This document shows positions 1-5,395 of a DNA stretch of 6,844 nt, piece by piece. The number at the start of each line of letters is the position of its first letter. Position 1 is the first letter of the stretch. The notes under the pieces are model-generated. The model had not been told where the DNA came from. It saw only the letters and a program-made list of their open reading frames with translations, and searched no databases. The stretch spans positions 1 to 6,844 of the forward strand of contig CALWKP010000243.1 in the NCBI GenBank assembly GCA_944381295.1, given 5' to 3'. Position numbers and translations under genes: made by a program. This DNA comes from an uncultured Clostridia bacterium. GTDB taxonomy: Bacteria; Bacillota; Clostridia; Oscillospirales; Acutalibacteraceae.

Positions 1-26
1 AAATCAAAGATTTCCGAGGCCTGAGA

Positions 27-67
27 GAACATTGTTCCACTGCCGGAAAACGATGATCGTTTTCCGG
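27..67. promoter_or_regulatory. Two perfect dyads upstream of the alcohol dehydrogenase
   Basis: GAACA-T-TGTTC (27-37) is an 11-base odd palindrome. CCGGAAAACGAT-G-ATCGTTTTCCGG (43-67) is a 25-base perfect odd palindrome, which as RNA would be a 10-bp stem with a 5-base loop. The second one is not followed by a T-run on the plus strand, so a classical intrinsic terminator is not obvious. It lies about 35 bases upstream of the proposed -10 of the dehydrogenase gene. It could be an operator for a dimeric regulator, or the 3' hairpin of an upstream gene: frame 1 of the window has a stop TGA at 22-24, which could end such a gene. The sequence alone does not decide between these. Confidence 0.4.
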
Positions 68-99
68 TAAGAGGTTGTAAGCCTGGCGGCTTGTTGATG

Positions 100-108
100 T
101 GGTATGAT
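100..108 (+). promoter_or_regulatory. Extended -10 promoter for the alcohol dehydrogenase gene
   Basis: TGG-TATGAT at 100-108 matches an extended -10 element (TGnTATAAT type) and would start transcription near 115. No good -35 lies at the usual distance; TTGTAA at 75-80 is 22 bases away, which is too far. A small hairpin, AAGCC-TGGC-GGCTT (79-92), sits between them. An extended -10 without a -35 often depends on an activator, so the upstream dyads may matter. The assignment rests only on motif match and position. Confidence 0.4.
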
Positions 109-137
109 AAGATAACGTTGGAAAAGGGGATGATGAA

Positions 138-1187
138 ATGTTAGCATATTGTTATGAAAGACCAGGAGAATTCCGGCTGGTAGAGAAGGTAAAGCCGGTG
201 CTGGAACGAGATGACGACGCTATTGTGAGGGTAACTCTTGCAAGCATCTGTACCAGCGACTTACATATCAAGCATGGTTCTGTTCCCAGAGCAGTACCGG
301 GAATCACTGTTGGCCATGAAATGGTCGGTGTCGTAGAATCAGTGGGGCCTAATGTAACGAAAGTAAGACCCGGTGATCGAGTAACTGTCAACGTGGAGAC
401 GTTTTGTGGGGAATGTTTTTTCTGCAAACATGGATATGTCAATAATTGTGCAGACCCCGATGGAGGATGGGCGTTAGGCTGTCGGATCGATGGAGGACAA
501 GCAGAATACGTTCGGGTGCCGCATGCAAACCAGGGACTGGACCGGATTCCGGAAGGAGTCACAGACGAACAGGCTTTGTTTACGGGAGATATCTTAGCCA
601 CAGGTTTTTGGGCATCACGCATTTCGGATATTACGGAAGAAGATACTGTGTTGATTTTAGGAGCTGGTCCCACAGGATTATGTACATTGCTCTGCGTCCT
701 TCTCAAACATCCAGAACGCGTGATTGTTTGCGAGCCAGACCGGCAGAGGCGGGAATTTGTTCAGGAACATTATCCAGACGTACTGGTGATTGACCCGATG
801 CAGGATGATGTTGTAAACTTTGTGCGAAAAAACAGCAGGTACGGTGGAGCTGACCGGGTTTTAGAAGTTGCCGGTACACCGGAAAGTTTCCGCAGTGCTT
901 GGGAATGTGCGCGGCCAAATGCGATTGTGACGATTGTAGCGCTGTATGAGCAAGCGCAAATTCTGCCGCTTCCAGAGATGTATGGGAAGAATCTGATATT
1001 CCAAACAGGCGGAGTAGATGGATGCGATTGTGCAGAAATACTTCGTTTGATTGCGGAAGGAAAATTGGATACAACACCGTTCATCACGCATACTTTTGCA
1101 CTGAAAGACGTAGAAAAAGCATATCAGTTATTTGAGAAAAGGATGGATGGAGTCATTAAAGTAGCGCTTCGTATGGGAGAAAAATAG
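138..1187 (+). CDS. Zinc-dependent alcohol dehydrogenase (MDR superfamily)
   Basis: A 349-residue medium-chain dehydrogenase/reductase, normal length for the family, expected to oxidise or reduce an alcohol/carbonyl pair in the cytoplasm. Catalytic zinc ligands are C38, H60-E61 (GHE) and D151 (TGDILATG). This C/H/E/D set is that of the Thermoanaerobacter/clostridial secondary alcohol dehydrogenases. Cysteines C90, C93, C96 and C104 form a complete structural-zinc lobe. The Rossmann motif GAGPTG is at 175-180; the acidic stretch CEPD (198-201) after the next strand suggests NAD(H) rather than NADP(H), which is inference. The C-terminal FALKDVEKAYQLFEKR segment is typical of the family. The ATG at 138 has AAGGGGA (124-130) seven bases upstream, so the start is secure. 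A rhodanese gene follows on the same strand with no clear terminator between. The true substrate cannot be read from the sequence; polyol or threonine-type dehydrogenases are alternatives. Confidence 0.9.
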   Translation: MLAYCYERPGEFRLVEKVKPVLERDDDAIVRVTLASICTSDLHIKHGSVPRAVPGITVGHEMVGVVESVGPNVTKVRPGDRVTVNVETFCGECFFCKHGYVNNCADPDGGWALGCRIDGGQAEYVRVPHANQGLDRIPEGVTDEQALFTGDILATGFWASRISDITEEDTVLILGAGPTGLCTLLCVLLKHPERVIVCEPDRQRREFVQEHYPDVLVIDPMQDDVVNFVRKNSRYGGADRVLEVAGTPESFRSAWECARPNAIVTIVALYEQAQILPLPEMYGKNLIFQTGGVDGCDCAEILRLIAEGKLDTTPFITHTFALKDVEKAYQLFEKRMDGVIKVALRMGEK

Positions 1188-1269
1188 ACGTGTCTTTGTG
1201 ACAAGGTTACGGAACGATGAGACAGAAAGGGGTAACATAGACCCATTAAAAGACAAGGATGTGGAAATC

Positions 1270-1578
1270 ATGGGATTATTGGATATGATAAAAGGACCAG
1301 ATTTTGATAAACTGTTGGAACAGGCGAAGCAAGTTCCAAATGCATGGATTATAGATGTAAGGACAAGGGAAGAATATCAAAGCGGGCATGTCCCGGGAGC
1401 TAAAAACATTCCCTTGGATGAAATTTCCGGGTTTTCGGCAGGAAAAGAAACGCCGCTTTATTTGTATTGCCGCAGCGGAGCACGCAGCAGCAGGGCTTGC
1501 TCGGAATTGAAAGGCAAAGGATATCGTTCAGTGGTCAATATGGGAGGTATCCTTGCATATCATGGGCCGAAAGAGTAG
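1270..1578 (+). CDS. Single-domain rhodanese-like sulfurtransferase
   Basis: A 102-residue stand-alone rhodanese domain. Visible motifs are DVR (29-31), the GHVPGAKNIP segment (39-48), and the active-site loop CRSGARS (67-73) with catalytic cysteine C67, which would carry a persulfide. The tail NMGGILAYHGP (90-100) closes the domain. No signal peptide or membrane segment is present, so it is cytoplasmic. I chose the ATG at 1270: it has AAGGAT (1255-1260) nine bases upstream and gives the usual family length. The frame is open back to a GTG at 1198, but that would add 24 charged residues without rhodanese similarity and leave that GTG without a good ribosome site. It starts 82 bases after the dehydrogenase and is probably co-transcribed with it. 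A sulfur-carrier or persulfide-detoxifying role is a family inference; its partner is unknown. Confidence 0.9.
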   Translation: MGLLDMIKGPDFDKLLEQAKQVPNAWIIDVRTREEYQSGHVPGAKNIPLDEISGFSAGKETPLYLYCRSGARSSRACSELKGKGYRSVVNMGGILAYHGPKE

Positions 1579-1602
1579 TAAGTAAAGCTGTGTCAAAATG
1601 CA

Positions 1603-1638
1603 AAGTCTTCCTTGACTTATGGAGACTTCGTTTCTTTT
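1603..1638 (+). terminator. Probable terminator of the dehydrogenase-rhodanese unit
   Basis: AAGTCTTCC (1603-1611) pairs with GGAGACTT (1621-1628) across a 9-base loop, with one bulged T. The stem is followed by CGTTTCTTTT, a moderately U-rich tail. It begins 25 bases after the rhodanese stop. TCAAAA (1593-1598) and TTTTGA (1635-1640) could extend the pairing. The imperfect stem and broken U-run keep confidence moderate. Confidence 0.5.
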
Positions 1639-1650
1639 GATGGATTTTAT

Positions 1651-1713
1651 AGCAATACCGAAACGCTCCTGGATGTTCTACGGGATATCCAGGAGCGTTT
1701 CGGTATTCTTGCT
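1651..1713. terminator. Long perfect hairpin between convergent transcription units
   Basis: The arms at 1654-1674 and 1687-1707 are perfectly complementary over 21 bases, with a core of CGAAACGCTCCTGG, around a 12-base loop (1675-1686). A further AGC/GCT pair (1651-1653 with 1711-1713) lies beyond a 3-base bulge. It sits between the rhodanese stop (1578, +) and the lipoprotein stop (1730, -), the position of a shared bidirectional terminator. Neither side has a strong T-run (ATTCTTGCTTAT on plus), so it may act as an mRNA 3'-end stabiliser or be a dispersed repeat instead. Confidence 0.6.
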
Positions 1714-1729
1714 TATAGGGAAAATAAAT

Positions 1730-2161
1730 TCAGAGCAAATCCAGATCGGAAATGAGAATGTTGAGGCACTCTTCAGAATAGGCAATGCTTAATACAAGAG
1801 AATCTTTTTGTAGCAAGATACCGGTGGATACATCTGTCCCTTCAGAGATGATTTCTGAATATCCCAGTTCCACTAAAGATTCCACATAAGAGGACGATTC
1901 TTCACTGGAAATATCTTTCATAATGATTTCATAGCGTCCGCTGTCGGAATAGTCATAGATAGAATCGATCTTGCCATAAGTCGGAGCAGGCAATTCTTGT
2001 GTGAAACGATTTTCTGGCCAATCAGAAACAGATTCTGGTGCAACAAATTCTATGGAGTTGACAGAACTGGATGGAAAAATGTCTACATTAGAACATCCCA
2101 ACAGAGAAAATGGGCATAAAAGGCATAACAGGATTAGAATAACAAAAGACGATTTTTTCAT
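1730..2161 (-). CDS. Small predicted lipoprotein, last gene of the PadR operon
   Basis: A 143-residue protein of unknown function. Residues 1-23 are a lipoprotein signal: MKK, a hydrophobic stretch of about 16 residues, then lipobox LLGC with C23 as the lipidated cysteine, so the mature protein should sit on the outer face of the membrane. The mature part carries a WPENRF...LPAPTYGKI stretch (49-65), then alternating strand/helix-like sequence with a YVESLVELGYSE segment (92-103). This layout (WP-N, P-x-P-x-x-G, then Y-x-x-x-L-x-x-x-G-[FY]) resembles small clostridial lipoproteins of the DUF6591 kind, a recollection I hold weakly. I chose the ATG at 2161 because AGAGGAT (2165-2171) precedes it and it begins the signal peptide; the frame stays open upstream but overlaps the preceding gene. 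It starts 14 bases after the HAAS gene stop, so it is in the same operon. Confidence 0.8.
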   Translation of the reverse strand: MKKSSFVILILLCLLCPFSLLGCSNVDIFPSSSVNSIEFVAPESVSDWPENRFTQELPAPTYGKIDSIYDYSDSGRYEIIMKDISSEESSSYVESLVELGYSEIISEGTDVSTGILLQKDSLVLSIAYSEECLNILISDLDLL

Positions 2162-2175
2162 AATATCCTCTGCTT

Positions 2176-2628
2176 TTACTTTTTTCGATAATAACGGATG
2201 ATCAAAACAAGGGCTATAAACAGGGCAGCAATGCCAAGAAGGAAAATAATGAGAGGGATTGGAAGAGGAGAGGAAGAAATGATCTGAATAGACGTCATAC
2301 TGTCGGATTGTCCAATAATTTGTGGGGAAGGTTGCAAAGAATAAATCCATACAGTCAGAAGCAGAGAGACCAACGCGATAGCAATCGTACTGAAAATCCC
2401 CAAAATCATCCGGAATTTGCAGCGTTTACGGTCGATTCCCAATTGGGATTCCGCATCACGTGCAAAGTCTTCTGGTGGACCAAGCCGGTCGATCACTTGT
2501 TGTTCTGTTTCGCCATGTTCGGCAGCAGAAAGAAATATCTCTTCCAGATCACGAAGGATTTCGCTCTGTTGTTTTCGGGGAATCAAAAGTTTGTTTTTCA
2601 CATTTTTAAGATATTGTTCTTTACTCAT
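2176..2628 (-). CDS. HAAS-domain (DUF1700-like) two-TM membrane protein
   Basis: 150 residues. Positions numbered from the upstream Met at 2631: residues 4-65 form the small helical HAAS-type domain (YLKNVKNKLL, then LRDLEEIFLSAAEHG, then VIDRLGPPEDFA), which is regularly encoded next to PadR regulators and is thought to transmit membrane signals. Two membrane helices follow, about 74-99 and 122-146, with an external loop between them and a basic RYYRKK C-terminus. Two ATGs lie in tandem. The second (2626-2628) is seven bases from GGAGG (2636-2640) and is preferred; the first (2629-2631) is only four bases away. The upstream padR stop TGA (2628-2630) overlaps both, giving ATGATG and translational coupling. 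It probably works with the PadR protein and the downstream lipoprotein as one envelope-responsive unit. The signal is unknown. Confidence 0.85.
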   Translation of the reverse strand: MSKEQYLKNVKNKLLIPRKQQSEILRDLEEIFLSAAEHGETEQQVIDRLGPPEDFARDAESQLGIDRKRCKFRMILGIFSTIAIALVSLLLTVWIYSLQPSPQIIGQSDSMTSIQIISSSPLPIPLIIFLLGIAALFIALVLIIRYYRKK

Positions 2629-2987
2629 CATATTTCCTCCGATAAAATACAGCCATCAATAAATTTGTCCACACAAGAGGTGTATTCCTTCCAGAAAGCG
2701 ATCAGTTCCGTCAGGAATTCACGGCCTTTTGCTGTGAGTGAGTAATATTTTTTGGAACCGCCGTTTGCCGCTGCGGGGACGATTCTACACTGAATCAAAC
2801 CAGAGTTTTGCAGACGGTAAAGGATTGGGTAGATTGTCCCTTCTTTGGCAAAGCCCAAAACCGAAGCGCCAGTACGATTCAGTTCGGTGATAATTTCATA
2901 GCCATAAGTTTCTTTTTTTGCGATCAGACATAACAAGATCATTTCCAAAGAACCTTTTTTGAATTGCTGACAATAATTTCCCTCCAT
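2628..2987 (-). CDS. PadR-family transcriptional regulator
   Basis: 119 residues, the compact PadR form. The N-terminal winged helix is clear: KKGSLEMILLCLIAKKETYGYEI (10-32), then recognition-helix region EGTIYPILYRLQNSGLI (49-65), then the wing ending KKYYSLTAKGREFL (79-92). A single C-terminal dimerisation helix follows (about 88-112). PadR proteins of this type are usually repressors that lose DNA binding on ligand or signal. ATG at 2987 has GGAG (2995-2998) seven bases upstream. It is first in an operon with the HAAS membrane protein (start and stop overlap) and a lipoprotein, and an operator-like dyad overlaps its own promoter, so autorepression is likely. Cysteines C6, C20, C67, C105 and C113 are numerous for such a small protein; whether they matter is unknown. 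Confidence 0.92.
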   Translation of the reverse strand: MEGNYCQQFKKGSLEMILLCLIAKKETYGYEIITELNRTGASVLGFAKEGTIYPILYRLQNSGLIQCRIVPAAANGGSKKYYSLTAKGREFLTELIAFWKEYTSCVDKFIDGCILSEEI

Positions 2988-3013
2988 AAAGCAACTCCAT
3001 TTCTTTGCTAATT

Positions 3014-3045
3014 AGCATTACTAAATAGATGTACTAAGTATAGCT
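3014..3045. promoter_or_regulatory. Candidate PadR operator
   Basis: An imperfect dyad centred at 3029/3030: AGCATTACTAAA (3014-3025) against the complement of CTAAGTATAGCT (3034-3045), 8 of 12 positions matching. It covers the -10 and the expected transcription start, where a bound repressor would block transcription. A TTAGTA direct repeat (minus strand) and a perfect GCTAATTAGC palindrome (3007-3016) lie within or next to it. Assigning it to the PadR protein is inference from position. Confidence 0.45.
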
Positions 3046-3065
3046 TCTAAAACCAAATCTGTCAA
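3037..3065 (-). promoter_or_regulatory. Sigma-A-type promoter of the PadR operon
   Basis: On the minus strand TTGACA (3060-3065), 17 bases, then TATACT (3037-3042). Spacing is ideal, the -35 is perfect and the -10 has one mismatch. Transcription should begin near 3030, giving a leader of about 43 bases before the padR ATG at 2987. Confidence 0.85.
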
Positions 3066-3114
3066 GAACAAAAATGGGAGGAGAAAGGGAGTAAAACGGA
3101 GATTGTGGCAGCTA

Positions 3115-3142
3115 AAAGGCCGCCTGGTACCAGGCGGCCTTT
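3115..3142. terminator. Palindromic terminator between the GH3 remnant and the PadR operon
   Basis: AAAGGCCGCCTGGT (3115-3128) is followed directly by its exact complement ACCAGGCGGCCTTT (3129-3142), a 28-base perfect palindrome. Folded, it is a 12-bp GC-rich stem with a GUAC loop. On the minus strand it ends CCTTTT, about 57 bases after the GH3 stop, so it should stop GH3 transcription before the PadR promoter. The short T-run on plus (CCTTTATT) would allow weak bidirectional action. Confidence 0.75.
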
Positions 3143-3198
3143 ATTCCATCATAACGGGGATCTCTAAGATTTTTTTGGATGAGTTCCACGATAATGGC

Positions 3199-4914
3199 TT
3201 ATTTAGAAATAGCGCGATTACAATGGTCGATCAATTCAATGACCTGACTGCGACTCATTCCTAAAAAGGATTCTGCGGAACGAAGCGGAGAATTGATTGC
3301 CATTTGGCGGTTCATTTCAGCGGAGATTGCTTCGCTGGCGACACTGCTTTTTTCCCCGTCATCAAAGCTGTCTGGGGAAAGCAATCCGGCTGTTTTTTTG
3401 CAAAATTCTTGAATGATGGGAGCAGTCCGCGGGTCTGCAAGCAAGGCACCGATTGTAGTGTTTCGGTCGATTTTTAAAGGTGGGAATTTTTGTGTGGTAA
3501 ACTCCAGAGAAATGCTTGCCCGGATGTCACGGCTGGAATGTGCGAGAAGAAGCTCATAGTTTCCTGGTGCGGCATACCAATCTCCAAGCTCTTCGTGATA
3601 CCAGGAAAGACTTCTGGCATTGACTGTCAACTTAGCTGTTTTGGTTTTGCCAGGCTCCAGAGAAAGTTTGACAAATCCTTTCAATTCCTTTTCTGGACGT
3701 TCCGGGGTACCGGTACGGTCCGCGATATAAAGCTGTACGACTTCTTTTGCAAAACGGGAACCTGTATTCATTACATCTACGGAGACAGTTACAGTCCCCT
3801 GATCGTCGAGACAAGTGCTGGATAAACGAGGATTTGTATAGGAAAAAGTGGTATAGCTTTCCCCATGACCAAAGGGCCATCGTACAGACATGTTTTTCTT
3901 GTCATAATACCGGTAACCAATAAAGATACCTTCTCCGTAAGTCACGCCTTTTTCGTTTCCTGGGAAATTCAGATAACTTGGATTATCCTCCAGCTTTACT
4001 GGCCACGATTCAGCGAGACGTCCACAAGGCGTCGCATCCCCATAGAGAACCGCGTCCGTTGCTTTCCCAATACCTTCTCCGCCCAGATACATGCATAAAA
4101 TGGCAGGAATTTCATCAGCCCATGGCGTTTCAACAGGACTTCCGCAATGTAGGACGACAACAACCTGTTTTTGCACTTCCAAGATACGTCGAATCAGTTC
4201 ATTTTGACAATCTGGCAGACGCATATGACTGCGGTCATATCCTTCCGATTCAAAGGAATCCGGCAATCCTGCAAAAATAACAGCAATATCCGCTTGTTTG
4301 GCTGCATCAACAGCTTCGGCGAACAGAGACTCGATGGATTCATCTCGATCGGATGGGAAGCCTTCGGCGTAAATTGTGCCCGATGGTGCAAACTGAAGAG
4401 CATTCGTAATGCAGGACGCATGAATATGGGAAGAACCACCGCCCTGGTATCTGGGAGTTGCGGCAAAACCGCCAATATAAGCGACTTTTGCATCGCGGCT
4501 CAAAGGTAAAAGGCCGGAATTTTTTAGGAGAACTGCACATTCTTTTTCCGCTTGTGCAGAGGCGGCGTGATCTGCATCTCGGTCAAAAACAGCAGCAGGG
4601 ACTTGTGCATCCTGATAACGGAGGATGATTTCCAGAATCCTTGCAACAGCTTCATCCAAGACCGTCTCTTCCAGAGCTCCGGACAAAACTGCATTAATGA
4701 TTTCCTGGTCATTGTGATCGCATGGACCTGGCATTTCCAATTCTAAACCAGCCCGAATCGCGTCCACTCGTTCGTTGACAGCGCCCCAGTCACTCATGAC
4801 ATATCCGTCAAACCCCCATTCTTCCCGGAGAATCTCCGTGAGAAGATGGCGGTTTTCACTGGCATAGACGCCATTGACTCGATTATAAGAACACATTACT
4901 GTCCAAGGATGAGC
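3199..4914 (-). pseudogene. 5'-truncated GH3 beta-glucosidase (BglB-like)
   Basis: The open frame from ATG 4896 gives 565 residues; clostridial BglB enzymes have about 755. Present: the end of the TIM barrel with nucleophile D36 (GYVMSDWGAVN), the alpha/beta sandwich with acid/base candidate E218 (SFESEGYDRSHM), the PFGHGESYTTFSY segment (341-353), a fibronectin-III-like domain (about 365-465), and the C-terminal tail with NSPLRS (535-540). Missing: about 200 N-terminal residues, including most of the barrel and its substrate-binding residues. Upstream of the ATG, in frame, PWTV and AH still match the family (back to about 4914). Then similarity ends, and TAA at 4960-4962 closes the frame. 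No ribosome site suits ATG 4896. The intact downstream frame suggests recent truncation. An intact enzyme would cleave beta-glucosides from the non-reducing end; this form should be inactive. An assembly join at the break is the alternative. Confidence 0.85.
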
Positions 4915-4998
4915 TTCAAAAGGTTCAATTGGACAAGAAAACTTTGTTATGAGAGAAAATTACATAAGAAGTAAGGATTTCTGATGTTATAAAGTTGA

Positions 4999-5027
4999 TT
5001 GACAAGGGGGAGAAGAACCGTTATGAT
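4999..5027 (+). promoter_or_regulatory. Consensus sigma-A-type promoter, plus strand
   Basis: TTGACA (4999-5004), 17 bases, then TATGAT (5022-5027). The -35 is perfect and the -10 has one mismatch. Transcription would start near 5034 and read into the disrupted fragment (5057-5326) and then the start-less lipoprotein gene. It is a strong promoter with no intact gene directly behind it, which suggests the original gene decayed after the promoter was in place. Confidence 0.75.
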
Positions 5028-5056
5028 GGCGTTAAGGGTGAAAGAAACGGGAAGGT

Positions 5057-5326
5057 ATGGTTTGGTGTTTGGAAATAGTGGTTTTCTCAGGAAGTCCTTT
5101 TATTGTGGAGGATACGTCAGCAGGGGAAAGTGTGTGGAGCGAAGATGAAGAAAATAGCTTGATTGAAACAGAACATACACTGGGAAAAGATGCGTCTTAT
5201 ACGTGATATAATTTCAAAAAATTGCCTGGGTCAGCCAGATTTCTGAAGAATAAAGATGGGAAAGAAATCTGGATACGATTTACTGAGGTTGTCTGCAAAA
5301 ATCAGAATAGGGTTAACTACACATAA
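5057..5326 (+). pseudogene. Disrupted gene fragment with an in-frame TGA
   Basis: From ATG 5057 the frame runs 49 codons, meets TGA at 5204-5206, then continues in the same frame for 39 codons to TAA at 5324-5326. Both parts read like protein: VEDTSAGESVWSEDEENS before, and KNKDGKEIWIRFTEV after. A TGG-to-TGA change (Trp to stop) would explain the break. Other genes here end in TGA and use TGG for Trp, so recoding is not indicated. ATG 5057 has GGGAAGG (5049-5055) only one base away, so the original 5' end is probably lost too. I do not recognise the family. It follows the consensus promoter at 4999-5027. Confidence 0.45.
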
Positions 5327-5375
5327 GAAAAAGTTCCTCGAATAGAAAAATAGTTATCCCAACAACAGAAAGGAT

Positions 5376-5392
5376 AAAAAAAAAAAAAAAAA
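5376..5392 (+). repeat. Homopolymer of 17 A's at a lost start codon
   Basis: Seventeen consecutive A's sit between AGAAAGGAT (5367-5375, a ribosome-site-like sequence) and TGGGTG, exactly where the lipoprotein's start codon and lysine codons should be. Runs of this length are prone to slippage in replication, transcription and sequencing. Confidence 0.9.
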
Positions 5393-5395
5393 TGG

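Larger units (their letters stand above)
4963..5391. other. Region without an intact gene (scar between GH3 remnant and lipoprotein)
   Basis: About 430 bases with no complete gene on either strand. It holds a consensus plus-strand promoter (4999-5027), a coding-like fragment with an internal stop (5057-5326), and a 17-A tract (5376-5392). The nine-base direct repeat ACATAAGAA occurs near both ends (4962-4970 and 5321-5329). I find no trace of the missing GH3 N-terminus here on the minus strand. The plus strand is purine-rich, like a coding strand. No transposase or terminal inverted repeats are visible. Confidence 0.6.

Noticed and set aside
27..37. LexA/SOS box
   Set aside because: The Gram-positive box is GAAC-N4-GTTC; this is GAAC-N3-GTTC, one base short.
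152..1091. Antisense open frames opposite the alcohol dehydrogenase
   Set aside because: The plus-strand frame carries all MDR motifs; the antisense products have no coherent domain or start signal.
1198..1269. Longer rhodanese starting at GTG 1198
   Set aside because: The extra residues are unlike rhodaneses, and the ATG at 1270 has a better-placed ribosome site and gives the family length.
2162..2350. N-terminal extension of the left-hand lipoprotein (63 residues)
   Set aside because: It overlaps the HAAS gene in another frame and would bury the signal peptide inside the protein.
3490..4746. Several open frames of 60-112 codons opposite or inside the GH3 gene
   Set aside because: They are shadows of a strongly conserved coding frame, with no ribosome sites or recognisable protein features.
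5023..5148. 41-codon plus-strand frame starting at ATG 5023
   Set aside because: Its ATG lies inside the -10 hexamer, so the transcript would not contain it, and it has no ribosome site.
5204..5206. TGA read as tryptophan or selenocysteine in the fragment at 5057-5326
   Set aside because: padR and the right-hand lipoprotein gene end in TGA while Trp is TGG throughout, so the code is standard. No selenocysteine-insertion-type hairpin is evident just after the TGA. A nonsense mutation is simpler.
5376..5392. Programmed transcriptional slippage restoring the lipoprotein frame
   Set aside because: Neither alternative upstream frame offers ATG, GTG or TTG before a stop; only ATA at 5374 directly abutting AGG, which is not a credible start.
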